NCBI RefSeq assembly: GCF_000757485.1 | Contig: NZ_JPYO01000046.1 | Span: 345,257-409,256 of the forward strand | DNA: 64,000 nucleotides | Origin: Achromobacter sp. RTa | Lineage (GTDB): Bacteria; Pseudomonadota; Gammaproteobacteria; Burkholderiales; Burkholderiaceae_B | Direction of reading: 5' to 3' | Part shown: positions 35,528 through 46,400 of the stretch, in pieces | How the letters are laid out: each line of letters opens with the position of its first letter | Position numbering within the stretch: the first letter of the stretch is position 1 | Position numbers and translations under genes: made by a program | The notes under the pieces: model-generated | Told to the model about the DNA's origin: nothing | Database searches by the model: none | Seen by the model: the letters and a program-made list of their open reading frames with translations, nothing else

Positions 35528-36818
35528 AGGCGGTTTTCCACCTGATCACGAAACGCGCGCCGCCCAGCGGGCTCTCGGAAGCCTGCACCGAGCCGTTGTG
35601 CCAGCGCGCCACGCGGCTTACGATCGCCAACCCCAGGCCCACGCCGCCCGTGCCCCGGTCGCGGCTCTCATCCAGGCGGATGAACGGCTCGAAGATCCGC
35701 CCGCGGTCCGGGGCGGGGATCCCCGGGCCATCATCGTCCACGATCAGCACATACTCCCGCGCGGCCCCGCCGATCAGGCTTACCTGGACCAGCCCGCCGG
35801 CGTGCCGGATCGCGTTCTGCAGCAGATTCAGCAATGCGCGCGTCATGTACCGCTGGTGCACGTGCACTTCGCGCAGCTGGCATAGCGCGACCTCGCAACG
35901 CACCCCCGAGGCTTCGGCCTCGAACCCTGCGTGCTGCACCACCGAGTCCAGCCAGCCGCGCGCGTCCTGTGGCTGCAGCGCGACGCCGTCGCCCGTGGGC
36001 TCCAGCCGGGCATACATCAGCAGCTCCGAGGCCATGCCGTCCAGCTCGGCCACGTCGCTTTTCATTTCCTCTACCAGGCGCTTGCGCGCCGCCGGGTCTT
36101 CTTCCCGATCGATCATGTCCAGCTCGAAAGACAGGCGCGCGATCGGGGTGCGCAACTCGTGCGAGACGGCATTGGTCAGGTCCCGCTGGTTGCCGATCAG
36201 CGCGCTGATCCGGTCGGACATCTGGTTGAACGTCTCGCCCAGATTGCGGATGCTGGAATGCCGGGACAGCCGGGCGCGCGCCTGCAGATCGCCCTGCCCC
36301 ATGCGCTGCGCCGCCGTCTTCAGGGCTTCCAGGTCGCGCCAGGTGGGCAACGCCCACACCAGCATGAACGCGCACAGCAGCAGCGCCAGCGCCGAATACA
36401 CGGCGGCCATCACCCAGGGCCCCACGGGCGGCTCCGGCGGCAGCCTGACTTCCAGCCATTGATCGCCCGGGCCCGGCAGCGCCGCGACGAAAGTCTGCAT
36501 CTTGTCGCGCACGAAGAACGTGCCCGAAGCGATCTGGGCGCGCTCATCCTCGCTCGCGCCGTAGCTGTCGGCGGAAGCCACTTTCAGGGCCAGTCCGTAA
36601 TGCGGCGCAAGCTCGTCGCGCACATACCCCTCGCGCTCGGCGGGCGCGACGCGCCCCAGCTCCTGCACCAGGCTGTGGATCTGCCCTCGCACGGCTTCGC
36701 GCGTGTAGGCGTCGCTGACCGGCTCGAAAAAATAGTTGGCGGACCTGTCCACCACTTCATTCGAGATGACGAAGCCCACCGCCAGCACCACGAACAGCCG
36801 CAGCACGAACCTAAGCAT
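35526..36818 (-). CDS. sensor histidine kinase, RstB-like
   Basis: The 430-residue membrane kinase has TM1 at about 5-20, a periplasmic region (about 21-138), TM2 (about 140-162), HAMP, a HisKA domain with phosphoacceptor His220 in VSHELRTPIARL, and an HATPase domain with N-box NLLQNAIRHA and DDDGPGIP. It phosphorylates the adjacent OmpR-type regulator. Its ATG 36818 overlaps the regulator stop by 8 bp, so translation is coupled. The similarity to RstB rests on the HAMP-to-HisKA region and operon layout; the signal is unknown. Confidence 0.88.
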   Translation of the reverse strand: MLRFVLRLFVVLAVGFVISNEVVDRSANYFFEPVSDAYTREAVRGQIHSLVQELGRVAPAEREGYVRDELAPHYGLALKVASADSYGASEDERAQIASGTFFVRDKMQTFVAALPGPGDQWLEVRLPPEPPVGPWVMAAVYSALALLLCAFMLVWALPTWRDLEALKTAAQRMGQGDLQARARLSRHSSIRNLGETFNQMSDRISALIGNQRDLTNAVSHELRTPIARLSFELDMIDREEDPAARKRLVEEMKSDVAELDGMASELLMYARLEPTGDGVALQPQDARGWLDSVVQHAGFEAEASGVRCEVALCQLREVHVHQRYMTRALLNLLQNAIRHAGGLVQVSLIGGAAREYVLIVDDDGPGIPAPDRGRIFEPFIRLDESRDRGTGGVGLGLAIVSRVARWHNGSVQASESPLGGARFVIRWKTA

Positions 36819-37512
36819 CGCCGCCCTCGTGCGCCCTGGGCGAGAACAGATAGCCCTTGCCCCACACGGTCTTGATGCGGGCGGGATCCCGCGGGTCGTC
36901 GTCCAGCTTGCGGCGCAGCTTGCTGACGCACACGTCCACGCTGCGGTCCAGCCCATTGAACTCGATGCCGCGCACCGCGTTGAGCAGGTCGTCGCGCGTC
37001 AGCACCTGGCCGGCCTGGCTGGCCAGCGCCCACAGCATTTCGAACTCCATCGTGGTCAGGTCGACCTCGGCGCCGGCGTGGAACACCGCGCGGGCGCGCC
37101 GGTCGATCGCCAGCGGGCCGAATTCCAGGCGTTCCGGCGGCTCGTCCAGCTGGCTGTGCCGCCGCAGCAGCGCGCGGACCCGCGCCAGCAGCACGCGCGG
37201 CTCGACCGGCTTGATGACGTAGTCGTCCGCGCCCGACTCCAGGCCGAGGATCTGGTCCAGGTCGTCTTCGCGCGCCGTCAGCATCAGGATGGGCGCCGAG
37301 GAAAAGGCGCGCAGGTCGCGGCAGACCTGCAGGCCGTCGCGCCCCGGCAGCATCAGGTCCAGGATGGTGATGGCGGGCTCGTGCCGGCGGAACGCCCCCA
37401 CCGCCTCGTCGCCCCGGTAGGCCTGGGCGACGCTGAACCCGTGCTGCTCCAGGAACTGCGCGATCAGCCGCGACAGTTTCGGATCATCTTCGACTAACAA
37501 GGCCTTGGTCAT
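36811..37512 (-). CDS. OmpR-family response regulator, RstA-like
   Basis: The 233-residue regulator has a receiver domain with Asp52 as phosphorylation site (ILDLMLPG), acidic pocket VEDD at 7-10 and Lys in VIKPVEPRVLLARVRALLRR, which is characteristic of RstA. The C-terminal winged helix contains LTRDDLLNAVRGIEFNGLDRS and the DPARIKTVWGKGYLF tail. It is the first gene of the two-component operon. Regulated genes cannot be told from the window. Confidence 0.92.
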   Translation of the reverse strand: MTKALLVEDDPKLSRLIAQFLEQHGFSVAQAYRGDEAVGAFRRHEPAITILDLMLPGRDGLQVCRDLRAFSSAPILMLTAREDDLDQILGLESGADDYVIKPVEPRVLLARVRALLRRHSQLDEPPERLEFGPLAIDRRARAVFHAGAEVDLTTMEFEMLWALASQAGQVLTRDDLLNAVRGIEFNGLDRSVDVCVSKLRRKLDDDPRDPARIKTVWGKGYLFSPRAHEGGDA

Positions 37513-37565
37513 GGGAGTCCGGACAAAAAGGATCGATGGCGCCGCATTCTACGCGCGCGCCAATG

Positions 37566-37601
37566 AAAAACCGGGCCGGAAGACTATCGCTTCCGGCCCG
37601 G
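37566..37601 (-). terminator. Rho-independent terminator of the orphan LivK-type gene
   Basis: CCGGGCCGGAAG (37571-37582) and CTTCCGGCCCGG (37590-37601) form a perfect 12-bp stem with a 7-nt loop, followed on the minus strand by five Ts (37570-37566). It lies 60 bp after the stop of the binding-protein gene. Confidence 0.88.
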
Positions 37602-37660
37602 CCTGGCGTTCAACGACGGACGGCTTGCGCCGCCGCCACGGGCCTGCAGCCCGCCTGGAT

Positions 37661-38788
37661 TTACTTGTAGACGGTCTTGGAGCCGTCCTTGTGCCAGACG
37701 AACACGTCGAACTGGAAGTTCGTCAGGTCGCCTTGCTTGTTCCAGGACACCTTGCCGATCGGGGTATCGAAGGAATTGGCGTGTAGGTACTTGGCGACCT
37801 TGGTCGGATCGTCGGTACCCGCGCCCTTGATGCCGTCGGCAATGACCTGGGTGGCCGTGTAGGCCGTCATCTGGAAGGCGCCGCTGGCGTTGCGCTTCTT
37901 GGCTTCGAATGCCTTGACGATGTCGGCGTTGGCGGCGTTTTGGGTGAAGTCGGCCGGCAGCGTCAGCAGCATGCCTTCGACCGCGTCGCCGGCGATGGCG
38001 TTGATGTCGGGGTTGCCCGTGCCTTCCGGACCCATCCACTTGGCCTTCACGCCCTGCTCGGCGGCCTGGCGCAGCAGCAGGCCCATTTCGGGGTGGTAGC
38101 CGCCGTAGTAGACGAAGTCCACGCCCTGGCTCTTCAGCTTGGTGATGACGGCGGAATAATCGCTGTCGCCGGCGTTGATGCCTTCGAAGATCGCGACGGG
38201 CACGCCGCCCTTCTCCAGGTCATTCTTGACCGCGGTGGCGATGCCCTGGCCGTACGACTGCTTGTCGTGCAGCACGGCGGCCTTCTTGGGCTTGATCTTG
38301 TCCAGGATGAACTTGGCGGCGGCGGGGCCTTGCTGGTCGTCGCGGCCGATGGTGCGGAAGATGAACTCGTAGTTCTTGCCGTCGGTCAGGGCCGGCGACG
38401 TGGCCGACGGGGTCACCATGACCACGCCTTCATTGTTGTAGATGTCCGCGGCGGCGATGGTGGCGCCCGAGCACACGTGGCCCACGACGAAACCGATCTT
38501 GCTGTTCACGACGCGGTTGGCGGCGACCGGGCCCTGCTTGGGCTCGCAGCCGTCGTCGATGACCACGGTTTCCAGCTTCTTGCCATTGACGCCGCCAGCG
38601 GCGTTGATGCGTTCGACAGCCGTGTCGACACCCTCGCGGACCATATCGCCATACTGCGTGACCGCGCCGGTGGTGGGGCCGACGACGCCGATCTTGATGG
38701 TCTGCGCCTGCGCTCCCGCGGCAAACGCCAACCCTGCGGCGACGCCCAGCGCGGCGATGACCGGGGTCAGACGGAATACTGGCTTCAT
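37661..38788 (-). CDS. branched-chain amino acid-type substrate-binding protein, LivK paralogue
   Basis: The 375-residue periplasmic protein has a signal peptide (MKPVFRLTPVIAALGVAAGL) and closely resembles the LivK at 27482-28597: shared IDDGCEPKQ, IFRTIGRDDQQGP, AVLHDKQSYGQG, YYGGYHPEMGLLLRQAAEQG and LLTLPADFT. ATG 38788 follows GAGGAGTCCAAC. No permease or ATPase gene is next to it, so it probably feeds the LivHMGF complex with a different ligand preference. It has its own strong terminator. Confidence 0.93.
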   Translation of the reverse strand: MKPVFRLTPVIAALGVAAGLAFAAGAQAQTIKIGVVGPTTGAVTQYGDMVREGVDTAVERINAAGGVNGKKLETVVIDDGCEPKQGPVAANRVVNSKIGFVVGHVCSGATIAAADIYNNEGVVMVTPSATSPALTDGKNYEFIFRTIGRDDQQGPAAAKFILDKIKPKKAAVLHDKQSYGQGIATAVKNDLEKGGVPVAIFEGINAGDSDYSAVITKLKSQGVDFVYYGGYHPEMGLLLRQAAEQGVKAKWMGPEGTGNPDINAIAGDAVEGMLLTLPADFTQNAANADIVKAFEAKKRNASGAFQMTAYTATQVIADGIKGAGTDDPTKVAKYLHANSFDTPIGKVSWNKQGDLTNFQFDVFVWHKDGSKTVYK

Positions 38789-39093
38789 GTTGGACTCCTC
38801 TAATGATTTGTAATCGTTAGTTTGTGCACCGAGCGGACGCCGGATCGTTTCCAGGCCCAGCACGCCTGCAGGACTGCCCATTGCACGGTGGTTCGGCCCT
38901 GGTCACGCCCGGTGGCATTGCGATTGCACGGCAAGCATACACTGAAAAATAATGGTTTTCGGGCCGGTTCCGAGCTGACATCGCGGCCATTTTCTTATTG
39001 CGCCGCCGCAATCATTCACCCTCCGGCTTATACCCGGCGCCATATATGCAAAAGACGATTTATTCGTTTGCGTTACTAAGGCGGCGCGGCATC
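38789..39093. other. gene-free spacer, promoter region of the LivK paralogue
   Basis: This 305-bp divergent gap holds no convincing gene. It becomes AT-rich toward 38935-38955, where minus-strand promoter elements for the binding protein may lie. No clear palindrome was found. Confidence 0.5.
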
Positions 39094-39699
39094 ATGGCCG
39101 CCATGAGACTCCAACCGATCATCGTTCCCGGATGGAAAAACTCCGGGCCCCAACACTGGCAATCGCGCTGGGCGGCGTTGCTGCCCCATGCGCGCCGCGT
39201 CGAACAGTGCGACTGGGAGCATCCGGCGCCCGCCGAATGGCTCGCGGCGCTGGCCGCCGAAGTCAATCAGGCGCGCAGCCCGGTCCTCCTGATCGCCCAC
39301 AGCCTGGGCTGCGTGATCAGTGCGTCGCTGCCGGTGCCTCTGCGCGCCAAGGTCGCGGGCGCCCTGCTGGTGGCGCCGGCCGATGTGGAACGCACCGACG
39401 CGCCAGTCTGCCTGCGTGGCTTCGCGCCCATGCCTCGCCAGCCCCTGCCATATCAAAGCGTCGTCGTGGCCAGCGACAACGACCCCTATTGCCGTCTAGA
39501 GCGCGCCCGCGCCTTCGCCGGCGACTGGGGCAGCCGCATCGTGATCCTGCCCGATGCGGGGCATATCAATGCAGACAGCGGCCTGGGCGATTGGCCCCAA
39601 GGCCTGAAACTGCTTGGAGCGCTGCGCCGCCGGGCCACCTGGCGCATCCCCACGCCCGCCAAGCGCATCCCTCCCATTCCGCTCTACGACCCGTCGTAG
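39094..39699 (+). CDS. RBBP9/YdeN-family serine hydrolase (alpha/beta hydrolase)
   Basis: The 201-residue protein opens with PIIVPGWKNSGPQHWQSRW, the RBBP9/YdeN-family signature, followed by the nucleophile elbow AHSLGC (Ser near residue 75), a late Asp in SDNDPYC and His in DAGHINADSGLG. These form the catalytic triad. The physiological substrate is unknown. ATG 39094 or 39103 could be the start; neither has a strong ribosome-binding site. Confidence 0.88.
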   Translation: MAAMRLQPIIVPGWKNSGPQHWQSRWAALLPHARRVEQCDWEHPAPAEWLAALAAEVNQARSPVLLIAHSLGCVISASLPVPLRAKVAGALLVAPADVERTDAPVCLRGFAPMPRQPLPYQSVVVASDNDPYCRLERARAFAGDWGSRIVILPDAGHINADSGLGDWPQGLKLLGALRRRATWRIPTPAKRIPPIPLYDPS

Positions 39700-40490
39700 C
39701 GGCGGGCATCCTCCGGCCGGACCGCCCTCTTCGGGCGCCTCCGCGGTCCTTCCGCGCGGGAATCACATTCTTTAAGGCATCCCTCCGCCCGGGTATTGCA
39801 CGCAATTACAGACTGATCGTGGCGTTTGCAACAATACCTCTACGGAGAATTGCCACAATTGTTAATCAGTTCCCGCATTTCTTTCAGGTTTAGTCCGCGC
39901 AAGACCCGCCGACGCGCCGCCCAGAAGCTTTTTGACTAACTTTGCGCCAGATAAGTTACAACTGATTGATATCCTAGCGACCGGGAACATCGGGGACAGG
40001 GAAATGACAGCTTTCGAGCGCTCTACACTCGGGGAAACTCAATACTGTCGCCCAAATCGGTCCAATTCGGCTGAATCCGATACATACAGTAAAATCCCCC
40101 TATATTCATCTAAATGTCACGGCGGCCGTCCCGGAGTAGTTCCCTGCCTTTTACGTATTTATAAAGCGCGGGCGGCGCCGCTCGTGTCCCGGCGAAAGAT
40201 TGGCACCATAAGAAATGAGAACGCAGAGCAATATCAATGCGCCCCAGCCATGGCGCAACAGCAGCCCCGCCCGTGTCATAACCCTGGCACCGACGGGCGG
40301 ACGGGATCACCCCATCATCCTGGACGAGACCGCCCACGCCTGAATCCCCGGCATGGGCTTTCCGCTCTCCCGATAGTCGTCGGCGCCCACCATTGCGGCG
40401 CGGGGGCCTCATCCGGCCCCGGAACCCGTTTCGACTCAATCGCCATTTCTTATCGCCCGCCCCTGCCTGGCGGGATCAGAAGGACTCTGC
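39700..40490. other. 791-bp gene-free region upstream of the polyketide synthase
   Basis: No gene is supported. GC content drops over 39.8-40.2 kb. TTGACT (39932-39937) followed 18 bp later by TTACAA (39956-39961) is a possible promoter, and CAGTAAAAT near 40087 is another -10-like site. A 42-codon open frame (40215-40343) lacks a good ribosome-binding site. The long leader suggests a regulated promoter and an extended 5' untranslated region for the capsule operon. No ops/JUMPstart element (GGCGGTAG) was seen. Confidence 0.45.
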
Positions 40491-43400
40491 ATGCGTAAGC
40501 GCGTCGCCGTCATCGGACTTTCGTTCCGGTTCCCCAGCACCACCAATGACAGCTATTGGCCGGCCCTCCTGGAAGGCCGCGACCTGGTGACCCGGGTCGA
40601 AAATGACCGCTGGTCGGCGGACGCCTACCTGCATCCCGCCAAAGATCATCCCGGCACCGCCTACACCTTCGCCGCCGGCTCCATTGGCGACGTTTCCGGA
40701 TTCGATGCGGGGTTCTTCGGCATTTCTCCGCGCGAGGCCGCGCTCATGGATCCGCAGCAGCGCCTGCTGCTGGAAATGAGCTGGGAAGCCTTGGAAAACG
40801 CCGGTATTCCGGCATCCACCCTGCGCGGTTCCAACTGCGGCGTCTATATCGGCATCGCCAGCGCCGACTACGCCTATCGCCTGGCCGAAGACCTGGGCGC
40901 CGTCGATGCGTCGATGGCCACCGGCAACACCGCCAGCATCGCCGCCAACCGCCTGTCGTACTTCTTCGACCTGCGCGGCCCCAGCATCGCCATGGACACC
41001 GCTTGCTCGTCCTCGCTAGTGGCCTTTCACCAGGCCTGCCGCGCGATCCAATCCGGCGAATGCAGCCAGGCGCTGGCGGGCGGCGTCAGCCTGCACCTGC
41101 ATCCCTACGGCTTCATTACGTTCACCAAGGCGTCCATGCTGTCCCCGCGCGGCCGCTGCAACGTCTTCGACGCCTCCGGCGACGGCTACGTCCGTTCCGA
41201 AGGCGGCGGCATGTTCCTGCTTAAGGACTACGACCAGGCGGTCGCCGACGGCGACAACATCCTGGCGGTGGTCGCCGGCACGGCAGTGAACACGGACGGC
41301 CGCAAGTCCGGCCTGACCGTTCCCAGCGCCGACGCGCAAGCCGCCCTGATGCGCCAGGCTTACGAGCAGGCCGGCATCTCGCCCGCCGACATCGACTACC
41401 TGGAAGCCCACGGTACCGGCACCGCCGTCGGCGACCCTATCGAGACCCGCGCCATCGGGCTGGCCCTGGCCCAGCAGCGGGGCAAGGACGCGCCGCTGCC
41501 CATCGGTTCCGTAAAGAGCAACCTCGGCCACCTGGAGGCCGCCTCGGGCGTCGCCGGGCTGGTCAAGGCGCTGTACGTGCTGCGGCACCGCGAGGTGCCC
41601 GCCACCATCGGCATCAAGACCCTCAATCCCAAGATCCAGTTCCAGGACTGGAACCTGGACGTCGTCACCCAGAACCGCAAGCTGCGGCCCGCCGGCAAGC
41701 TGGTCGTGGGCGTGAACTCGTTCGGCTTCGGCGGCGCCAACGCCCACGTGATCCTGGAAAGCCCCCCGCCGAGAAGTGCGGCCGCCGAAGGCAAGATGGC
41801 CAAGACCGCCCCGATCCCGGTCCTGGTGTCGGGCAAGTCCGTCCAGGCCCTGCGGGCCGCGGCCGGCGAAATGGCCGAAGCCCTGCGCGGCCAGCCCGCC
41901 AAGTTCCTGTACAACGCCGCCTACCACGCCGCCATGCGCCGCGATTGGCACAACGAGCGCGCCGTGGTGTTCGGCACCCAGTGCAATTCCGTCGCAGACC
42001 TGCTCCAGCAGTTCGCCGAGAGCGGCGATTCCACGTCCGGCGTGGTCGCCGGCAGCGCCCTGCCCAAGGCCAGCGGCCCGGTGCTGGTGTATTCCGGCAA
42101 CGGCTCGCAATGGGCCAACATGGGGCGCCGCCTGCTGGCCGACCCGGTATTCGCCAGCGCGGTCGACGAAGTGGACTCGCTGTTCGCCCAGTACGCCGAT
42201 TTCTCACTGCGCAAGGAACTGGCCGGCGAAAACGGCGACGACCGCTACGAACGCACGGAAGTCGCTCAGCCCGCCCTGTTCGCGCTGCAGGTCGGCATCA
42301 CCCGCATGCTGGCGCAGCGCGGCGTCGTGCCGTCCGCGGTAATCGGCCACAGCGTGGGCGAAGTCGCCGCCGCCTGGGCATGCGGCGCGCTGTCCCTTCC
42401 GGACGCAGTCCGCGTCATCTTCCAGCGCAGCCGCCTGCAAGGTCAGACCAAGGGCCAAGGCCGCATGACGGCCGTGGGCATCAGCGGCGAAGAAGCCCTG
42501 GCGCTGATCGCCCAGCACAACCTCGGCGCGAGCGTCTGCGTCGCCGGCTTCAACAGCAGCCGCGGCGCCACCGTGGCCGGCTCGCCCGACGCGCTGGCCG
42601 TGCTGGAAGCCGAGCTGGCCGAACAATCCCTGTTCTACCGCCGCCTGGACCTGGACTACGCCTTTCACAGCCCGGCCATGGACGCCATCGAGGCCGGCAT
42701 CCGCGAATCGCTGGCGGACATCCAGCCGCGCGCGGGCGACGTGCCCTTCTACTCCACCGTCACCGGCGCGCTGCTGGACGGCGCGGAACTCAACGCCGGC
42801 TACTGGTGGCGCAACGTGCGCGAAGCCGTGCGCTTCGAGCAGGCCGCGAACCAGCTGGCCGGCGAAGGCAATAACGTCTACGTCGAAATCGGCCCGCACC
42901 CGGTGCTGCGTTCCTACCTGAACGACACCCTCAAGAGCGCCGACATGCAGGGCCGCGTGCTCAGCACCGCCACGCGCGGCGGCGACGATCCGGAAAAAAT
43001 CTGGAACGCCGCCGGCCAGGTCATCGTCAGCGGCGGCCACCTGGACCTGCCGTCGCTCTTCCCCTGGGTCGGCCCATTTGTCGACCTGCCGACCTATCCC
43101 TGGCAGCGCGAGCGCCACTGGCATCCGGTCACCTCGGAATCCCTGGGCCTGCTCACGCGGCGCATGGCGCATCCGCTGCTGGGCTACGCCATGCAGCAGC
43201 ATGAGCACAGCTGGGAAAACCAGCTCGACACGCAATCCCACCCCGTGCTGGCCGACCACGTCGTCGGCGACGCGGTCGTCTTCCCGGGCACCGGCTTCGC
43301 CGAGATCGCGCTTGCAGCCGCGCTGCGCTGGCAAGGCGGCAGCGCCGATTGCGCCGAACTCGAAGAACTGGAAATCCATGCCCCGCTGCTGCTCAACGCC

Positions 43401-46400
43401 GCGCCCAGCAAAGTGCTGCGGCTGCAGCTCGACGACAGCGACGGCCGTTTCCGCATCAACGCCAAAGACACCGGCAGCACGGAACCCTGGGTCAAGCACG
43501 CCAGCGGCCGCCTGCTGCGCGAGCCCCGCCTGGCGCGCCTGACACAGCCTGAGCTGACCCTGCCCGAACGCGCGCCCGACTTCACCGGCGACAGCCACAA
43601 CGCGCTGACTCGCGCCGTCGGCCTGGACTACGGCCCGGCCTTCCGCGCCGTCAAGCACGGCTGGATGGAATCCGAGACCAGCGCGCTGGCCGTGCTCCAG
43701 GCCGACGCCTGCCTGGCCGCCGACCTGGACGCCACCCACTTGCACCCGGCCCTGCTGGACTGCACCTTCCAGCTCATCATTCAATTGCTCAGGAACGACC
43801 CGGCCATGGGCCAGGGCATCGCCTACGTGCCGTCCAAGATCGGCCGCCTGAGCCTGCGCGCCAACGCCGGCCAGCCCGCCGCCGCGCGCGTGCGGCTGGA
43901 GCGCCGCGCCCCGCATTCGCTCACCGCCAGTTTCGAGCTCTACAACGCCGAAGGCGTGCAGATCGCCGCCGTCGAGCAGGCCCGCTTCCGCAGCATCCGC
44001 CTGCGCAAGGCCGCGGCCGACCACCTGAGCTTCCTGGACACGGCCGCCATCCCGCGCCCGCACGCCCCGTTCGGCCCCAATCCGGTCGACCACGAAGGCC
44101 TGCGCGCCGCGCTGGCCGAAGCCGTCGCCCAGTGCATGGCCGGCGGCGCGCATGCGCGCTACGCGGACGAAGTCGATCCGCTGCTGGAAAGCCTCTGCGA
44201 CAGCTTCGCGCTCGATGCCTTGCGCGTCATCGCCCCCGACGGCCGGCTTGTGCCGCAGGCTCTGATCACCGAGCTTGGCCGCCACACCCCGGAATCCGCG
44301 CCGCTGCTGCAATACGTCATCGGCCGCCTGACGGCGGCCGGCTACGTCGAAGCGCAAGCCACGGGCATCGCACTGCCTGCCGATGACGGCGGCGAAGGCG
44401 GCGCCACCGATATCTGGAACACGCTGCTGCGCGAATACCCCGACTACGCGCAAATCGTCCACGCCGTCGGCCGCATCGGCCTGCACTTGCCCGCGCTGCT
44501 GCGTGGCGAAGCGGCCGTGGATGAGATCTGCCCTCGCGCCACCACCCCGGCCGCCATCAACCGCAGCCTGCTAGGCGCCGCCAGCGGCCAACGCCTGGGC
44601 GTCGCGCTGCGCGCCGCGCTGGAGCAGGCGCAGGCGGCCCGCCTGCCCGGCCAGCGCCTGGCAGTCATGGAAGTCGGCCAGGCCGCGCCGCTGTTCAATT
44701 TCAACTGCTGCGACGCGCTGGACTTCAACGTGGCCGACTACTGCTACGCGTCCACCGATGCCGACATGCAGGACCACGTCGGCCATCAGCAATCCGAGCG
44801 CTATCCCAACGCCCGCACCGAACGCATCGCCGAAGACGGCGACGCCGCCGTCCCGCGCTGCGACCTGGTCATCTTCCACTGCGAATTCGACACGCTGGAC
44901 GCCGCCCGCAACGCGCTCAAGCATGCCCGCGCCAGCCTGCGCGCCGGCGGCGTGCTGCTGTTCTGCGGCGCCCACCCCGCCACCTGGGCGGACTTCGTCT
45001 TCGGCGGCCGCCAGCAATGGTGGCAGCCCGGCGAACAAGGCGAACAGCTTTCCACCCAGCAGCCCGCCGGCTTCTGGCGGGACGAACTGCAGGCCCTGGG
45101 CCTGCAATGCGACGATCCGCTGGAATTCACGCAATCGCTCGCGACCGGCGCCTACCTGCTGACCGCCCGGCTGGACGCCGGCCAGGCCGCCGCACCGGCG
45201 CAGGCCCCCGCCGCCGCGCCGGCCCGCTGGCTGATCCTCGGCGACAAGAACCCTGAACATGGCGCGGGTTTGGCGCAAGCCCTGGAAGCCAGCCTGAGCG
45301 CGGCCGGACACCACGTCCGCCTGGTGGCTGGCGCCGCGCCCGAGGCCTTGGACGCCCTGCTGCTGGCCGGCGACGCATCGGAGCCGGTAGCGCACGTCGT
45401 GCACCTCGACGGCCTGGCCTGGGCCGACGCTCACGAAACGCCCGACGAGCTGCTCGCCAAGCAAACGCGCCGCTGCGCGACGGCCGCGGCCGTCATCCAG
45501 GCTTGCGAACGCACGCAGGTGCCCGCCACCGTGTGGCTTGTCACCGCGGATGCCGCGCAGTACCTGCGCCAAACGCCGCAGGCCGCCGGCATGCACGCCC
45601 TGAACGATGCCTCATTGTGGGGCTACGGCCGCACGCTGGCCAACGAAGCATCGAATTTCCGCATCCGCATGGTCGACCTGCCATTGGCCCAGGCCGGCCA
45701 GATGGCCGACGCCCTGGCGCGTGAATTGACGTCCATGGACGACGAGGATGAAATCCTCCTTGCCCCGGGCGGCGAACGCTATGCGCCGCGCATGCGCATC
45801 GCCCCGCGCCCCGCCCCGGATACGGCGCGGGCCGCCGAGGCGCATGCCGTGCGCCTGGGCTTCGAATTCCCCGGCCAACTGCGCAACCTGCGCTGGGAAT
45901 CCTGCCCCGCCCCGGCCCCGGCTGGCGACCAGCTGGAAGTGCGCATCGAAGCCACCGGCCTGAACTTCCGCGACGTCATGTACGCCTTGGGCCTGCTGTC
46001 CGACGAAGCGATCGAAAACGGCTTCGCCGGACCCACCCTGGGCCTCGAATTCTCCGGCACGGTCACCCGCGTCGGCCCTGACGCCTCCGGCTACAGCGTC
46101 GGCGACGCTGTCGTGGGCTTCGGCCCCGCCAGCTTTGGCGACCGCGTGCTGACCCGTCCCAGCGCCATCTCGCACATCCCCGACGGCTTCTCGTTCGAGG
46201 CCGCCGCCACCATCCCCAGCACCTTCTTCACCGTCTACTACGCGCTGCAGCACCTGGCGCGCCTGGAAGAAGGCGAGAAGATCCTGATCCACGGCGCCGC
46301 AGGCGGCGTGGGCATCGCGGCCATCCAGTTCGCCCAATGCCTGGGCGCCGAGATCTACGCCACCGCCGGCTCCGACGAAAAACGCGACCTGCTGCGCCTC

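Noticed and set aside
39932-40498. 188-residue open frame upstream of the PKS
   Set aside because: Composition is unlike neighbouring genes, there is no ribosome-binding site or domain, and it overlaps the PKS start in another frame.
42204-44486. 760-residue open frame antisense to the PKS
   Set aside because: It is low-complexity Gly/Arg/Gln/Val-rich sequence typical of antisense frames in high-GC codons, and the plus-strand AT and DH motifs explain the region.
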